NCBI GenBank assembly: GCA_023460715.1
Contig: JAEWPH010000267.1
Span: 1 to 43,477, forward strand
Source: Pseudomonadota bacterium
GTDB lineage: Bacteria; Pseudomonadota; Gammaproteobacteria; Burkholderiales; Burkholderiaceae_C
Reading direction: 5' to 3'
DNA: 43,477 nt
The notes under the pieces are model-generated. The model did not search any database. It saw only the letters and a program-made list of their open reading frames with translations, and had not been told where the DNA came from. The position numbers were made by a program, and so were the translations under genes. Below, in pieces: positions 31,936 through 40,958 of the stretch (positions are counted from its first letter, which is position 1; every line of letters starts with the position of its first letter).

Positions 31936-33105
31936 ATGCGAATGAACCGTGCGACGACGGCCGCCATGGCCCTGACGGCAGCGGGCCTGCTGGCGGCCTG
32001 CGGAGGCAATGACGATGGCGGCTACCCCACGCTCGACGGCAGCAAGCCGCTGGTCATCGGGCACCGCGGTGCCGCGGGCTACCTGCCGGACCACACGCTG
32101 GAGGGCTACCGCCGTGCCATCGAGATGGGCGCCGACTTCATCGAGCCCGACCTGGTGGCCACCCGGGACGGCGTGCTGATCGCCCGCCACGAGCCCAACA
32201 TCACCACCACCACCGACGTGTCCCAGCGCCCCGAGTTCGCCAGCCGCAAGACCACCAAGGTGGTCGATGGCGTGGCGGAAGAAGGCTGGTTCGCTTCCGA
32301 TTTCACCCTGGCCGAGATCAAGACCCTGCGCGCCGTGCAGCCGCTGGCGGACCGTGACCAGTCCTTCAATGGGCGGTTCCAGATCCCGACGCTGAACGAG
32401 GTGATCGACCTCGCCCGCAGTGAGGGTGCACGCGCGGGCCGCACCGTGGGCGTGTACATCGAAACCAAGCACCCCACGTACCACGTGAACCTCGGACTGC
32501 GGCTGGAAGACCGCCTGCTCGACACGCTGGCGGCATACGGCTACACCGCCAAGAACTCGCCGGCCATCGTGCAGTCCTTCGAGGTCTCCAACCTGAAGTA
32601 CCTGCGCACCAAGACGCAGCTGCGCCTGGTGCAGCTGGTGGATGCCAACGATGTGAAGGCCGACGGCAGCATCGACCTGACGGCGCCCTACGACCGGCCG
32701 TACGACTTCGCCGTGGCCGGCGACCGGCGTACCTTCGCCAGCCTGCTCACGCCCGATGGCCTGCGGGAAGTGAAGACCTATGCCGATGGCGTGGGGCCCT
32801 GGAAGCCCTACCTGATTCCGTCCCGGCAGGTAGACGCCAACAACGATGGCAAGCCGGACGATCTGAACGGCGACGGCCTGATCGACGAGCGCGACCGTGT
32901 GCTGATGTCCCCCACCTCCGTGGTGTCCGACGCGCACAGGGCCGGCCTGTTCGTGCACCCCTACACCTTCCGCAGCGAGGCCAAGCGGCTCACGTCGGAC
33001 TTCCGTGGCGACCCCAGGGCGGAATACAGGCGCTTCTACGACCTGGGCGTGGACGGCGTGTTCTCGGACTTCCCCGACCAGGCTAAGGCCGCGCGCGACA
33101 ACTGA
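31936..33105 (+). CDS. Glycerophosphodiester phosphodiesterase, lipoprotein
   Basis: A GlpQ-like enzyme hydrolysing glycerophosphodiesters to glycerol-3-phosphate and an alcohol, anchored in the envelope by lipid. The product has 389 residues from ATG 31936. The lipobox LAAC places the lipidated cysteine at C22. Catalytic residues of the TIM-barrel GDPD family are H43 (GHRGAAG), E70 and D72 ([11 protein letters not shown]) and H85 (RHEPN). At 300-318 are two Asp/Asn/Gly-rich loops ([10 protein letters not shown] and NGDGLIDE) resembling EF-hand or dockerin calcium sites. The C-terminal [12 protein letters not shown] is typical. Upstream frame from 31810 is not coding-like. Confidence 0.92.
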   Translation: MRMNRATTAAMALTAAGLLAACGGNDDGGYPTLDGSKPLVIGHRGAAGYLPDHTLEGYRRAIEMGADFIEPDLVATRDGVLIARHEPNITTTTDVSQRPEFASRKTTKVVDGVAEEGWFASDFTLAEIKTLRAVQPLADRDQSFNGRFQIPTLNEVIDLARSEGARAGRTVGVYIETKHPTYHVNLGLRLEDRLLDTLAAYGYTAKNSPAIVQSFEVSNLKYLRTKTQLRLVQLVDANDVKADGSIDLTAPYDRPYDFAVAGDRRTFASLLTPDGLREVKTYADGVGPWKPYLIPSRQVDANNDGKPDDLNGDGLIDERDRVLMSPTSVVSDAHRAGLFVHPYTFRSEAKRLTSDFRGDPRAEYRRFYDLGVDGVFSDFPDQAKAARDN

Positions 33106-33150
33106 GCGGGCGGTGCCGCGGGCGGGCCGCGGCGCTCGGCCGCTTCCGCG

Positions 33151-34107
33151 CTACGCCAGCACGTCGATGGAGCGGAAGACCCGCTGCAGCAGCGGATCGC
33201 TGGTGTGGCGGCAGGCCTGCACCTGCGCCTGCAGGTGGTGCACGAAGCGCTGCGCCGCCCAGGGCAGGGCGCCGTGGCCCCGCTGCACCACGCCCACGGT
33301 GTGCGGGTCGAAGGTCTCACGCAGGCGCAGCGGCACCAGCCGGCCGTGCGGGCCTTCGGTCTCGATCAGCGGCCAGGGGCAGAACGAGACCATGTCGCTG
33401 TGCTCCACCAGGTGCAGCAGCAGCGAGGCCGAATGCACCAGGTGGATGTGCCGGGCCGGCACGGGCAGGCCATGCCGCAGGAACAGCCGCTCCAGCAGGG
33501 CGGCCTCTTCCTGCGGCGCGTAGTTGATCAGCCAGTCGCACTCCATCAGCTCGGCCATCGAGCGCGCCTGCGCCAGGGGGTGGCCGATGCGCGTGACCAC
33601 CGCCGTCTCGTAGCGGAACAGCGGCGTCGCATGCAGGTCGCCCTGCGTGCTGTCGGAGGGCACCCGGCCGATGAGCAGGTCGAGCGAGCCTTCCCGCAGG
33701 CGCGGGTGCGCCACGGCAGACAGCCCTTCGAACAGTTCGAGCTGCACCTCGGGCAGCTCCTGCCGGAACGAATGCAGCACGTGGGGCAGCAGGCTCTGGG
33801 CGATCCACGGCGTGACAGCCACCGACAGCCGCGTCGCCGTCTGCGACCCGCGCAGCTGCGCCATTTCGGCCTCGGCCTGTTCGATCTGGCCGGTGATGAG
33901 CTGGGCGTGGCGCAGTAGCGCGCGGCCGGCCGGGGCCAGCACCATGCCGCTGCTCTGCCGCTCGAACAGCGGCAGGCGGTGGGCGCTCTCCAGCTCCCGC
34001 AGGCCCTGTGTGACGGCGGCCTGCGTCACCCCCAGCGAGCGCGCCGCCGCCCGCACGCTGCCGCAGCCGGCCACCGCCACCAGGTAGCGGATCTGGTGGA
34101 GCTTCAT
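33151..34107 (-). CDS. LysR-family transcriptional regulator
   Basis: A 318-residue activator-type regulator. The winged helix-turn-helix is at about 1-60 (MKLHQIRYLVAVAGCGSVRA and LGVTQAAVTQGLRELE), followed by the linker helix and a two-lobed effector-binding domain to the end. ATG 34107 matches the usual LysR N-terminus; ATG 34137, ten residues upstream, is possible. It is divergent from the M20 amidohydrolase and Bug receptor genes, a classic arrangement suggesting it controls them in response to their substrate. The effector is unknown. Confidence 0.88.
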   Translation of the reverse strand: MKLHQIRYLVAVAGCGSVRAAARSLGVTQAAVTQGLRELESAHRLPLFERQSSGMVLAPAGRALLRHAQLITGQIEQAEAEMAQLRGSQTATRLSVAVTPWIAQSLLPHVLHSFRQELPEVQLELFEGLSAVAHPRLREGSLDLLIGRVPSDSTQGDLHATPLFRYETAVVTRIGHPLAQARSMAELMECDWLINYAPQEEAALLERLFLRHGLPVPARHIHLVHSASLLLHLVEHSDMVSFCPWPLIETEGPHGRLVPLRLRETFDPHTVGVVQRGHGALPWAAQRFVHHLQAQVQACRHTSDPLLQRVFRSIDVLA

Positions 34108-34232
34108 CTGCGCGGGGGCGGTAGGGAGCGTGGTCATGGGCGCGGGGGGCGTTGCACGGTTCATGCCGAAGGCGGCGGCGGAGGCCGCATGGTAGGGCTT
34201 GGCGGGGCAAGCGGCGGTGGTCTTCTGCGGCG

Positions 34233-34245
34233 GGAACGGCGTTCC
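34233..34245. promoter_or_regulatory. Candidate operator dyad before the M20 gene
   Basis: GGAACG and CGTTCC flank a single central G at 34239, a perfect 13-bp odd-centred dyad ending 13 bases before the M20 start. It lies in the 151-bp divergent region with the LysR gene. It does not fit the T-N11-A LysR core closely, so the assignment is tentative. Confidence 0.3.
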
Positions 34246-34258
34246 TAGACTGAACGGC

Positions 34259-35464
34259 ATGAGCGACACCCGACACGACCCCGTCCTGCCCGGCATCCGG
34301 GCCACGGAAGCCGAGATGGTGGCCCTGCGCCACCAGATCCATGCCCACCCCGAGCTGGCCTTCGAAGAGTTCGCGACCAGCGATCTGGTGGCCGAACGGC
34401 TGCAGGGCTGGGGCTATGAGGTCCACCGGGGCCTGGGCGGCACGGGGGTGGTCGGCACGCTGCGCGTGGGGCAGGGCCCGCGCCGGCTGGGCCTGCGCGC
34501 CGACATGGACGCCCTGCCCATCCAGGAGGCCACCGGCCTGCCCTACGCCAGCCGGCAGCCGGGCAAGATGCACGCCTGCGGGCATGACGGGCACACCGCC
34601 ATCCTGCTGGCCGCCGCGCAGCACCTGGCGCAGACGCGGGCTTTCGACGGCACGCTGCACCTGATCTTCCAGCCGGCCGAGGAAGGCCTGGGCGGCGGGC
34701 GCAAGATGGTCGAGGACGGCCTGTTCGAGCGCTTTCCCTGCGACGCGGTCTTTGCGCTGCACAACATGCCGGGTTTTCCCGCCGGACAGTTCGGCTTCCT
34801 GCCCGGCTCGTTCATGGCGTCGTCGGACACGGTGATCATCACCGTGCGCGGCAAGGGCGGCCACGGCTCGGCGCCGCATCTGTCTGCCGACCCGGTGGTG
34901 GCCGCGGCGCACCTCATCCTGGCCCTGCAGACGGTGGTGTCGCGCAACGTCGATCCGCGCGACATGGCGGTGGTGACGGTCGGCGCCATCCATGCGGGCG
35001 ACGCACCCAACGTGATCCCCGATGCGGTGGAGCTGCGCCTGTCCGTGCGCGCCTACCGGCCCGAGGTGCGCGCCCTGCTGCGCGAGCGCATCACCGAACT
35101 GGCCAAGGCCCAGGCGGCCACGCTGGGCGCCGAAGCGCAGGTGGAATACCGCTGGCGCTACCCCGCGCTGGTGAACGACCCGGCGAGTACGGCGTTCGCG
35201 CGGCAGGTGGCTCTGGACTGGCTGGGCGAGGAGGGCGTCATTCCCGGGCTCCAGCCGCTCACCGGCAGCGAGGATTTCTCTTTCATGCTGGAGGCCTGTC
35301 CCGGCAGCTACCTCATCGTGGGCAACGGCGTGGGCGACACGCACGGCACCGGTGGCTGCATGGTGCACAACCCGGGCTACGACTTCAACGACTGCATCCT
35401 GCCTTTGGCCGCCACCTACTGGGTGAAGCTGGCCGAGCGCTTCCTGTCCTCCGCACCGCTCTGA
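34259..35464 (+). CDS. M20-family amidohydrolase (hippurate/N-acyl amino acid type)
   Basis: A metal-dependent cytoplasmic hydrolase of 401 residues, expected to release an amino acid from an N-acyl or amide derivative. Family motifs are [11 protein letters not shown], the metal-binding [21 protein letters not shown] with the catalytic Glu pair, [10 protein letters not shown] in the dimerisation domain, and the late ligand in GSEDFSFM. I use ATG 34259 ([12 protein letters not shown]); the frame is open 60 bases upstream. It is followed after 8 bases by the Bug receptor gene and is divergent from LysR, so uptake, hydrolysis and control of one substrate may be linked here. Confidence 0.92.
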   Translation: MSDTRHDPVLPGIRATEAEMVALRHQIHAHPELAFEEFATSDLVAERLQGWGYEVHRGLGGTGVVGTLRVGQGPRRLGLRADMDALPIQEATGLPYASRQPGKMHACGHDGHTAILLAAAQHLAQTRAFDGTLHLIFQPAEEGLGGGRKMVEDGLFERFPCDAVFALHNMPGFPAGQFGFLPGSFMASSDTVIITVRGKGGHGSAPHLSADPVVAAAHLILALQTVVSRNVDPRDMAVVTVGAIHAGDAPNVIPDAVELRLSVRAYRPEVRALLRERITELAKAQAATLGAEAQVEYRWRYPALVNDPASTAFARQVALDWLGEEGVIPGLQPLTGSEDFSFMLEACPGSYLIVGNGVGDTHGTGGCMVHNPGYDFNDCILPLAATYWVKLAERFLSSAPL

Positions 35465-35472
35465 CCCACTCC

Positions 35473-36495
35473 ATGCACACCATGACCTCTGCCTTCGCCC
35501 GCTCCGCCACCACCCGCCTGCGCCGCCGCAACACCCTGGGCATGGTGCTGGCCCTCACCTTGGCGGCTGCCGCTGCCGGCCCGGCCGCCGCGCAGGCCGA
35601 CTACCCCACCAAGCCGGTGAAGTTCGTCATCGGTTACCCGGCCGGTGGTTCGGTGGACCTGGTCGGCCGCGTGGTGGGCGATGCCATGGCCGCGCGCATG
35701 AAGGGCGTGGTCGTGGTCGACAACCAGGGCGGCGCAGCCGGCGCGATCGCCGCGCAGCGCGTGGCAACGGCCCCGGCCGACGGCTACACGCTGCTGGTGG
35801 GCTCCAGCAACGAGCTGGTGGCCACGCGGCTGGTGAACCCGGCGCAGAAGTACGACGGGCGCAAGGACTTCGCACCCATCGGCCTGGTGGCCACCAGCCC
35901 GCTGGTGCTGGCCGCCGGCCCCCGGCTGGGGGTGAAGAACCTGGCGGAGTTCGTCGAGCTGGCGCGCCGCAACCCGGGCAAGTACAGCTACGGCAGCTCG
36001 GGCGTGGGCTCGACGCTGCACTTCGCGGGCGAGCTGTTCAAGCAGGGCGCCGGCGTGTTCATGGCGCACATTCCCTACCGCGGCGTGGCGCCGCTCACCA
36101 GCGACCTGGCGGGCGGCAGCCTCGACCTGGCCGTGCTGTCGCCCACGGCGGCCATCCCGTTCATCCAGAGCGGGCGCATCGTGCCGCTGGCCGCCACCAG
36201 CGCGCAGCGCATCGCCGCGTTGCCGCAGGTGCCCGCCATGGCCGAGCACCCTCAGCTCAAGGGCTATGAACTGGTGGGCTGGTTCGCGCTGATGGCGCCG
36301 CGCGGCCTGCCGCCCGAGATCGCGCAGCGCCTGTCCGCCGCGCTGCAGGACACGCTGCGCGACCCGGCCGTGCGCAAGAAGCTGGAAGACGCCGGCATGG
36401 TGCCTGCCACCGGCCGTGAAGACCTGGCGCGCTTCATCGGCGAGGAAACGGTGAAGTACGAGAAGCTGGCGCAGTTCGCCAACGTGCGCGAATAG
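35473..36495 (+). CDS. Bug-family (TctC-like) periplasmic solute receptor
   Basis: A tripartite tricarboxylate transporter-type binding protein, 340 residues. A signal peptide (about residues 5-41, ending GPAAAQA) exports it. The mature start DYPTKPVKFVIGYPAGGSVD and VDNQGGAAGAIAAQRVA are the Bug ligand-binding loops, and the HIPYRGVAPLTSDLAGG segment is typical. No TctA/TctB membrane genes are nearby, which is usual for the greatly expanded Bug family in Burkholderiales. It is probably in an operon with the M20 gene. The ligand is unknown. Confidence 0.93.
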   Translation: MHTMTSAFARSATTRLRRRNTLGMVLALTLAAAAAGPAAAQADYPTKPVKFVIGYPAGGSVDLVGRVVGDAMAARMKGVVVVDNQGGAAGAIAAQRVATAPADGYTLLVGSSNELVATRLVNPAQKYDGRKDFAPIGLVATSPLVLAAGPRLGVKNLAEFVELARRNPGKYSYGSSGVGSTLHFAGELFKQGAGVFMAHIPYRGVAPLTSDLAGGSLDLAVLSPTAAIPFIQSGRIVPLAATSAQRIAALPQVPAMAEHPQLKGYELVGWFALMAPRGLPPEIAQRLSAALQDTLRDPAVRKKLEDAGMVPATGREDLARFIGEETVKYEKLAQFANVRE

Positions 36496-36505
36496 CAGAG
36501 TGCAA

Positions 36506-36641
36506 CCCCCTGAGGCGCTGCGCGCCTTCCCCCTTCTCTCGCCCCGCTGCGCGGGCCGGGAAGGGGGACAACGCCGGTGGCCCGGCGAAGCCGGTTCCAC
36601 GGCGTTTGCTGGGATGGCCTGCTCCGCGGCCGTCTGACGGG
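36506..36641. repeat. Family A intergenic repeat, copy 2
   Basis: An element of about 136 bp beginning ten bases after the Bug gene stop. It shares with copy 1 the CCCCCTGAG start, CCTTCTCTCG, GGGAAGGGGGAC, a GC-rich inner dyad (ACGCCGGTGG ... CCACGGCGT) and GCCTGCTCCGCGGCC. The inner arms differ in sequence but keep pairing, as expected of a structured element. The right end is altered to TCTGACGGG and is followed after about 25 bases by the metK remnant. Confidence 0.7.
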
Positions 36642-36665
36642 TGACGTCGCTGTAGACCATGTACC

Positions 36666-36764
36666 CTGCGCCCCAAGGGCATCATTCAGATGCTGGATCT
36701 GCTGCGCCCGATCTACGAGAAGACCGCCGCCTACGGCCACTTCGGCCGCGAAGAGCCCGAGTTC
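36666..36764 (+). pseudogene. metK: Remnant of S-adenosylmethionine synthetase gene (3' part)
   Basis: Frame 36666-36764 translates as [20 protein letters not shown] followed by [13 protein letters not shown], which is the near-C-terminal segment of MetK (the conserved [11 protein letters not shown]). Upstream the match fades at GACCATGTACC, where intact genes encode EHFD, suggesting small deletions. Downstream it becomes unrelated or frameshifted before a TGA at 36834. About 33 of some 390 residues remain, so this is not functional. The interval 36496-36852 otherwise holds family A copy 2 and no gene. A working metK must lie elsewhere. Confidence 0.75.
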
Positions 36765-36852
36765 GTTTGTGTGGCCGGCGCTGCAGACGTTTCCCGTGAT
36801 CGCACAGCTCCTGGCACGAGCAACGGCAGCCGTTGAAGGAGGCTGGTAGGCC

Positions 36853-38856
36853 TCAGCGTCCGCGCAGGAACAGCGCGTCCAGCTCCTTCATGCTGAGCTG
36901 GCGCCAGGTGGGGCGGCCGTGGTTGCACTGGTCGGAGCGGTCGGTGACTTCCATCTGCCGCAACAGCGCGTTCATCTCGTCCAGCGTGAGCTTGCGGTTG
37001 GCGCGCACGGCGCCGTGGCAGGCCATGGTGCCCAGGATCTCGTTGCGCGCGCGCTGCACCACGGTACTGGCGTCGTGCGCGGCCAGCTCGGCCAGCACGC
37101 TGCGCGCCAGCTCCACCGGGTTGCCCTGGGCCAGCGTGGTGGGCACGGCGCGCACGGCCAGCGTCTTGGGCGAGAAGGGTGAAATCTCCAGGCCCAGCAG
37201 ATCGAGTGTGTCGGCCTGCGATTCCGCCGTGGCCACTTCTTCGGGGGTGGCGGCGAAGGTGGCGGGGATCAGCAGCGGCTGGCTGGCGATGCGGGCGCCG
37301 TCGTCTACCTGGGCTTTCAGGCGCTCGTACACGATGCGTTCGTGCGCGGCATGCATGTCGACCACGATCAGGCCCTGGGCGTTCTCGGCCAGGATGTAGA
37401 CGCCATGGATCTGCGCCACGGCGCGACCCAGGGGCCAGGCAGCGCCGTCGGCGGCCTGCGCAGAGGGCGCAGGCGCACGGGCCGCATCCCACACAACCGC
37501 CGGGCCTGCCCCGGCGGGCATGGGCGACAAGGCTGGCGCCCCACTGCCGGAGGGGGCCACCACCGCACCGGTGGATCCGCCGTTCTGCGCCAGCGCGGGA
37601 GGCAGGGCGGCCGGAGAGGCAACGGCCGGCTCCGCCGGGCTGCCCCACAAGGCCTGCAGATCGGACACCTTGTGTCCGACCCGCTCATCAAATTTGATAG
37701 CTGACTGCGCTTGCCAGACGGGCGTTGGAGGCTGATTTGACTCAAATCCGGCCGCAGGGGCCGGCACCGCCTCGGCGGCAGCTGCCAGCGCCTGCGCGCG
37801 GGGCACGGCCAGGGCGTTCTCCACGGCGTGGCGCACGGCCTGGTGCACCTCGCGGCTGTCACGAAAGCGCACCTCGATCTTGGTGGGGTGCACGTTCACG
37901 TCCACCCGCAGCGGGTCGATGTGCACGTACAGCGCGTACACCGGCTGCTTCTGGCCGTGCAGCACGTCCTCGTAGGCGCTGCGCGCAGCGTGGGTGAGCA
38001 CCTTGTCGCGCACGAAGCGGCCGTTCACGTAGCAGAACTGCTGGTCGGGGCGCGATCGGGCGGCATCGGGCAGGCCGGCGCGGCCCGTCACGGTGACGGC
38101 GCCGGAGCGGTGCCGCACGGGCACCGACTCGCGGATGAAGTCCTCGCCCAGCACGTCGGCCAGCCGGCGGGCCAGGGCCTCCTGCAGTTCGTCGTCCGAG
38201 GGCTCGGCGCCGGGGGCCAGCGTGGCGCGCCACTGCTCGACCAGCTTGCCCTCGTGCCAGATCGCGAAGCCCACGTCGGGCCGGGCCAGCGCGTGGCGGC
38301 GCACGGCCTCCACGCAGTGGGCCAGCTCGGTGGCGTCGGTCTTGAGGAACTTGCGGCGCGCGGGGGTGGAAAAGAACAGCTCCTTCACCTCGACCGTCGT
38401 GCCCTGGCTGCGGGCGGCAGGCCGCCGCTCGCCGCTGCGGGCATCCAGGAGGAACGCGCTGGCCTGGTGCGCAGGGCGCGAGAGCAGGGCGGTTTCGGAC
38501 ACCGAGGCGATGGCTGCCAGCGCCTCGCCGCGAAAGCCCATGGTGGCCACCGATTCGAGGTCGTGCAGGTTGGTGATCTTGCTGGTGGCGTGGCGGCGCA
38601 GCGCCACGGGCAGCTCTTCCTGCGGAATGCCGCAGCCGTCGTCCTCCACGGCGATCAGGCGCACGCCGCCGGCCAGCAGGCGCACGGTGATCTGGGTGGC
38701 GCCGGAGTCGAGGGCGTTGTCCACCAGCTCGCGCACGGCGGAAGCGGGGCGCTCGACCACTTCACCCGCGGCGATCTGGCTGATGAGTTCGTCGGGCAGG
38801 TCGCGGATGGGGCGGCGGGCGGGGGCGGGCGGGGAAGAGGAAAGTTCGGCGGTCAC
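36853..38856 (-). CDS. mutL: DNA mismatch repair protein MutL
   Basis: Couples MutS mismatch recognition to strand removal. The product is 667 residues from GTG 38856; the frame stays open to 38922 but that part is Arg-rich and not MutL-like. The GHKL ATPase domain has E43 and N47 (RELVDNALDSG), DDGCGIP and TMGFRGEALAAI. A Pro/Ala-rich linker spans about 350-480. The C-terminal domain carries the DMHAAHERIVYE endonuclease motif and ACHGAVRAN and CNHGRPT, indicating a nuclease-proficient MutL, unlike E. coli. Linker residues about 372-390 are encoded by a family B repeat (37689-37741) read in frame. Confidence 0.93.
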   Translation of the reverse strand: MTAELSSSPPAPARRPIRDLPDELISQIAAGEVVERPASAVRELVDNALDSGATQITVRLLAGGVRLIAVEDDGCGIPQEELPVALRRHATSKITNLHDLESVATMGFRGEALAAIASVSETALLSRPAHQASAFLLDARSGERRPAARSQGTTVEVKELFFSTPARRKFLKTDATELAHCVEAVRRHALARPDVGFAIWHEGKLVEQWRATLAPGAEPSDDELQEALARRLADVLGEDFIRESVPVRHRSGAVTVTGRAGLPDAARSRPDQQFCYVNGRFVRDKVLTHAARSAYEDVLHGQKQPVYALYVHIDPLRVDVNVHPTKIEVRFRDSREVHQAVRHAVENALAVPRAQALAAAAEAVPAPAAGFESNQPPTPVWQAQSAIKFDERVGHKVSDLQALWGSPAEPAVASPAALPPALAQNGGSTGAVVAPSGSGAPALSPMPAGAGPAVVWDAARAPAPSAQAADGAAWPLGRAVAQIHGVYILAENAQGLIVVDMHAAHERIVYERLKAQVDDGARIASQPLLIPATFAATPEEVATAESQADTLDLLGLEISPFSPKTLAVRAVPTTLAQGNPVELARSVLAELAAHDASTVVQRARNEILGTMACHGAVRANRKLTLDEMNALLRQMEVTDRSDQCNHGRPTWRQLSMKELDALFLRGR
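37689..37741. repeat. Family B palindromic repeat, copy 3, inside mutL
   Basis: TTTGATAGCTGACTGCGCTT, GGCGTTGGAGGCTGATTTG and their spacing match the intergenic family B copies. Read on the mutL strand it encodes ESNQPPTPVWQAQSAIKFDE without stop or frameshift, in the poorly conserved interdomain linker. Terminal TCAAAT (37689-37694) and ATTTGA (37735-37740) are inverted repeats. Confidence 0.65.
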
Positions 38857-38964
38857 GCGGAGGATTCTATGCAGCGCGGCCCTGCGCCCGTGCCGGGCGC
38901 GGCGTGGGCCTGCCCGCCGCAATGTCTTTGCGGTGGGAGCGTGTGCGGGCGCGCGCTCGGACCG

Positions 38965-40878
38965 TCAGACGGCCACGGCGCGGCCGGCCTGCGTGGCGGG
39001 CTGTGCGTGCTGCGGTGCGTGCGGCAGGGGCAGACCGGCAGCGCGGGGCGCAGCCCGGCCGGCAGCATGCCAGGCGATGCCCTGCGGCGACTGCTTGGCG
39101 TCGTGCTTGGCGAGCGCCGCCAGGTTGGCCACCTCTTCGGCGTGGTGGATGCTGCCCGGCGCGATGCGCACGGCGCCGATCGACAGCGTCGTGCAGCTGA
39201 AGAAGCGCTTCACGCCGTGCCGGTCCTCGGCCCAGATGCCGCCGGCCTTGCGCGCGCCGTCGTCGAACAGCGCCAGGGCTTCCTGGGCGAACTCGCCCAC
39301 GATGCGCTGGCAGCGCTGCAGCCAGTCGTCGCTCTGGAACAGCAGCATGAAGTCGTCGCCGCCCACGTGGCCCACGAAGTCGCGCTGCGCATCGCAGTGC
39401 GTGACGGCGAGCCGCGCCACCAGGCGGATCATCTGGTCCCCGCGCCAGTAGCCGTAGTAGTCGTTGAACGGCTTGAAGTGGTTCAGGTCGGCATAGCAGG
39501 CCACGAACTCGGTGCCGCTGTCCAGCAGCCGCTGCATGTGCAGGCTGATCGGAATGTTGCCAGGCAGGAAGGTCAGCGGGTTGGCGTGACGCGCCGCCTC
39601 CACGCGCGCTTCGGTCACGCTGCGCACCAGCTGGTCGCCCGTGCCCAGGCCTACGTACCGCCCGTTGTCGGTGACGATGAAGCCATCGTTCAGGTAGCGC
39701 TGGTCCTGGGAGGTGAGGATGCCCACCAGCTGCTCCACGTCGCAGTCGAGCTCCACCACACGCGGCGCGTGGTTGGCGAAGCCCGCGCAGGGCTTGCGGC
39801 CGTGCACCTCGCGGAAGTACAGCGTGGCGTAGTGGTTCATGAACTGCTGGCGGTTGATGAGCGCCACCGGGCGCGCATCTTCCAGCACGGCCACGGCGTG
39901 CAGCTCGGCGTGGCTCTTGAACAGCCCGGCGACGGTGTCGTTGGGCGTGTCCGGCGCCACGGCCGGCGCCGGCACCACCGGCAGGCTGCGCAGGATGCCC
40001 GGGCGCACGCTCTGGCCCAGCGTGGGCAGCACGGCCACGCGCCGGTCGCTCAGGGCCCCCAGCGCGGGCCCGGCGATGGCGGCATGCGGCGCGCGCGCCG
40101 GCCGGCCCAGCAGGTAGCCCTGGCCGTAGGGAATGTCCAGGTCGCGCAGGGCGCGCAGCTCTTCCTGCGTCTCGATGCCCTCGGCCACCAGCGTGGTGCC
40201 GAACACGTCGGCGATGCCCTTGATGGCCTGCAGCATCTGCAGCTTCTCGGAATGCGCTGCGATGTCGCGGATGAAGTATTTGTCGATCTTCACGAAGTCG
40301 GGCTTCACCTCGGCCCACAGGCGCAGGCTGGAATGGCCGTCGCCGAAATCGTCCAGCGCCAGGCGGGCGCCCGCCGCGTGCACCTGCTTGAGCGCGCTGC
40401 GCAGCAGGGCCATGTCGCTCACACGCTCGTGTTCGGTGATCTCCAGCACCACCATGCGCGCGGGCACGCCCAGGCTGCGCAGGGCCTCACCCACCCCGGC
40501 GCCGCACAGGGCCACGGCGCTCACCAGCGCGTCGGCGCTGATGTTCACGAAGATGCGTCCACCGCGGCCCTGCGCGCTCCATTGCAGCAGCGCGGTCGCC
40601 ACGCACAGCAGCTCGAAGTCCTGCAGGAGGTGCTCGCGCCGGGCGCCGTCCAGCAGCGCATCGGGGGTGTGCAAGGGGGAGTCCTCCGGGCCGCGGATGA
40701 GCGCCTCGTGCGCATAGATGGCGCCGGTGCGCAGGTCGGCCAGCGGCTGGAAGACGCAGTGCAGCCGGCCTTCGCGCATCAGGTGGGCCAGGGGCCCGCG
40801 GCCCTCGCGCGCCGCCGGCGAAAGGGCCGCCACGACGGCATCGAACCGTCGGCGCTCCAAATCATCCATCCCATGCAT
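38965..40878 (-). CDS. EAL-CBS-GGDEF cyclic-di-GMP signalling protein
   Basis: A 637-residue soluble protein. The EAL phosphodiesterase domain comes first (about 35-265) with HEALIRG (EAL 58-60), [41 protein letters not shown] and GQGYLLGRP, so catalytic residues look intact. A CBS pair follows (about 310-440). The GGDEF domain contains GGDDF at 506-510, an E-to-D change in the active-site motif, and no RxxD inhibitory site. Net c-di-GMP hydrolysis is therefore likelier than synthesis, perhaps with GTP or nucleotide sensing by the other domains. The tail is Ala/Pro/His-rich. It is 108 bases upstream of mutL on the same strand and divergent from the glycerate kinase gene. ATG 40869 is an alternative start. 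Confidence 0.9.
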   Translation of the reverse strand: MHGMDDLERRRFDAVVAALSPAAREGRGPLAHLMREGRLHCVFQPLADLRTGAIYAHEALIRGPEDSPLHTPDALLDGARREHLLQDFELLCVATALLQWSAQGRGGRIFVNISADALVSAVALCGAGVGEALRSLGVPARMVVLEITEHERVSDMALLRSALKQVHAAGARLALDDFGDGHSSLRLWAEVKPDFVKIDKYFIRDIAAHSEKLQMLQAIKGIADVFGTTLVAEGIETQEELRALRDLDIPYGQGYLLGRPARAPHAAIAGPALGALSDRRVAVLPTLGQSVRPGILRSLPVVPAPAVAPDTPNDTVAGLFKSHAELHAVAVLEDARPVALINRQQFMNHYATLYFREVHGRKPCAGFANHAPRVVELDCDVEQLVGILTSQDQRYLNDGFIVTDNGRYVGLGTGDQLVRSVTEARVEAARHANPLTFLPGNIPISLHMQRLLDSGTEFVACYADLNHFKPFNDYYGYWRGDQMIRLVARLAVTHCDAQRDFVGHVGGDDFMLLFQSDDWLQRCQRIVGEFAQEALALFDDGARKAGGIWAEDRHGVKRFFSCTTLSIGAVRIAPGSIHHAEEVANLAALAKHDAKQSPQGIAWHAAGRAAPRAAGLPLPHAPQHAQPATQAGRAVAV

Positions 40879-40958
40879 CCGTCAACGTGACAGCCGGCAC
40901 TGTAGGCGGGCTTGGTGACGGCACTGTGACGGCGCCGCGGGCATCGCACAATGTACGC

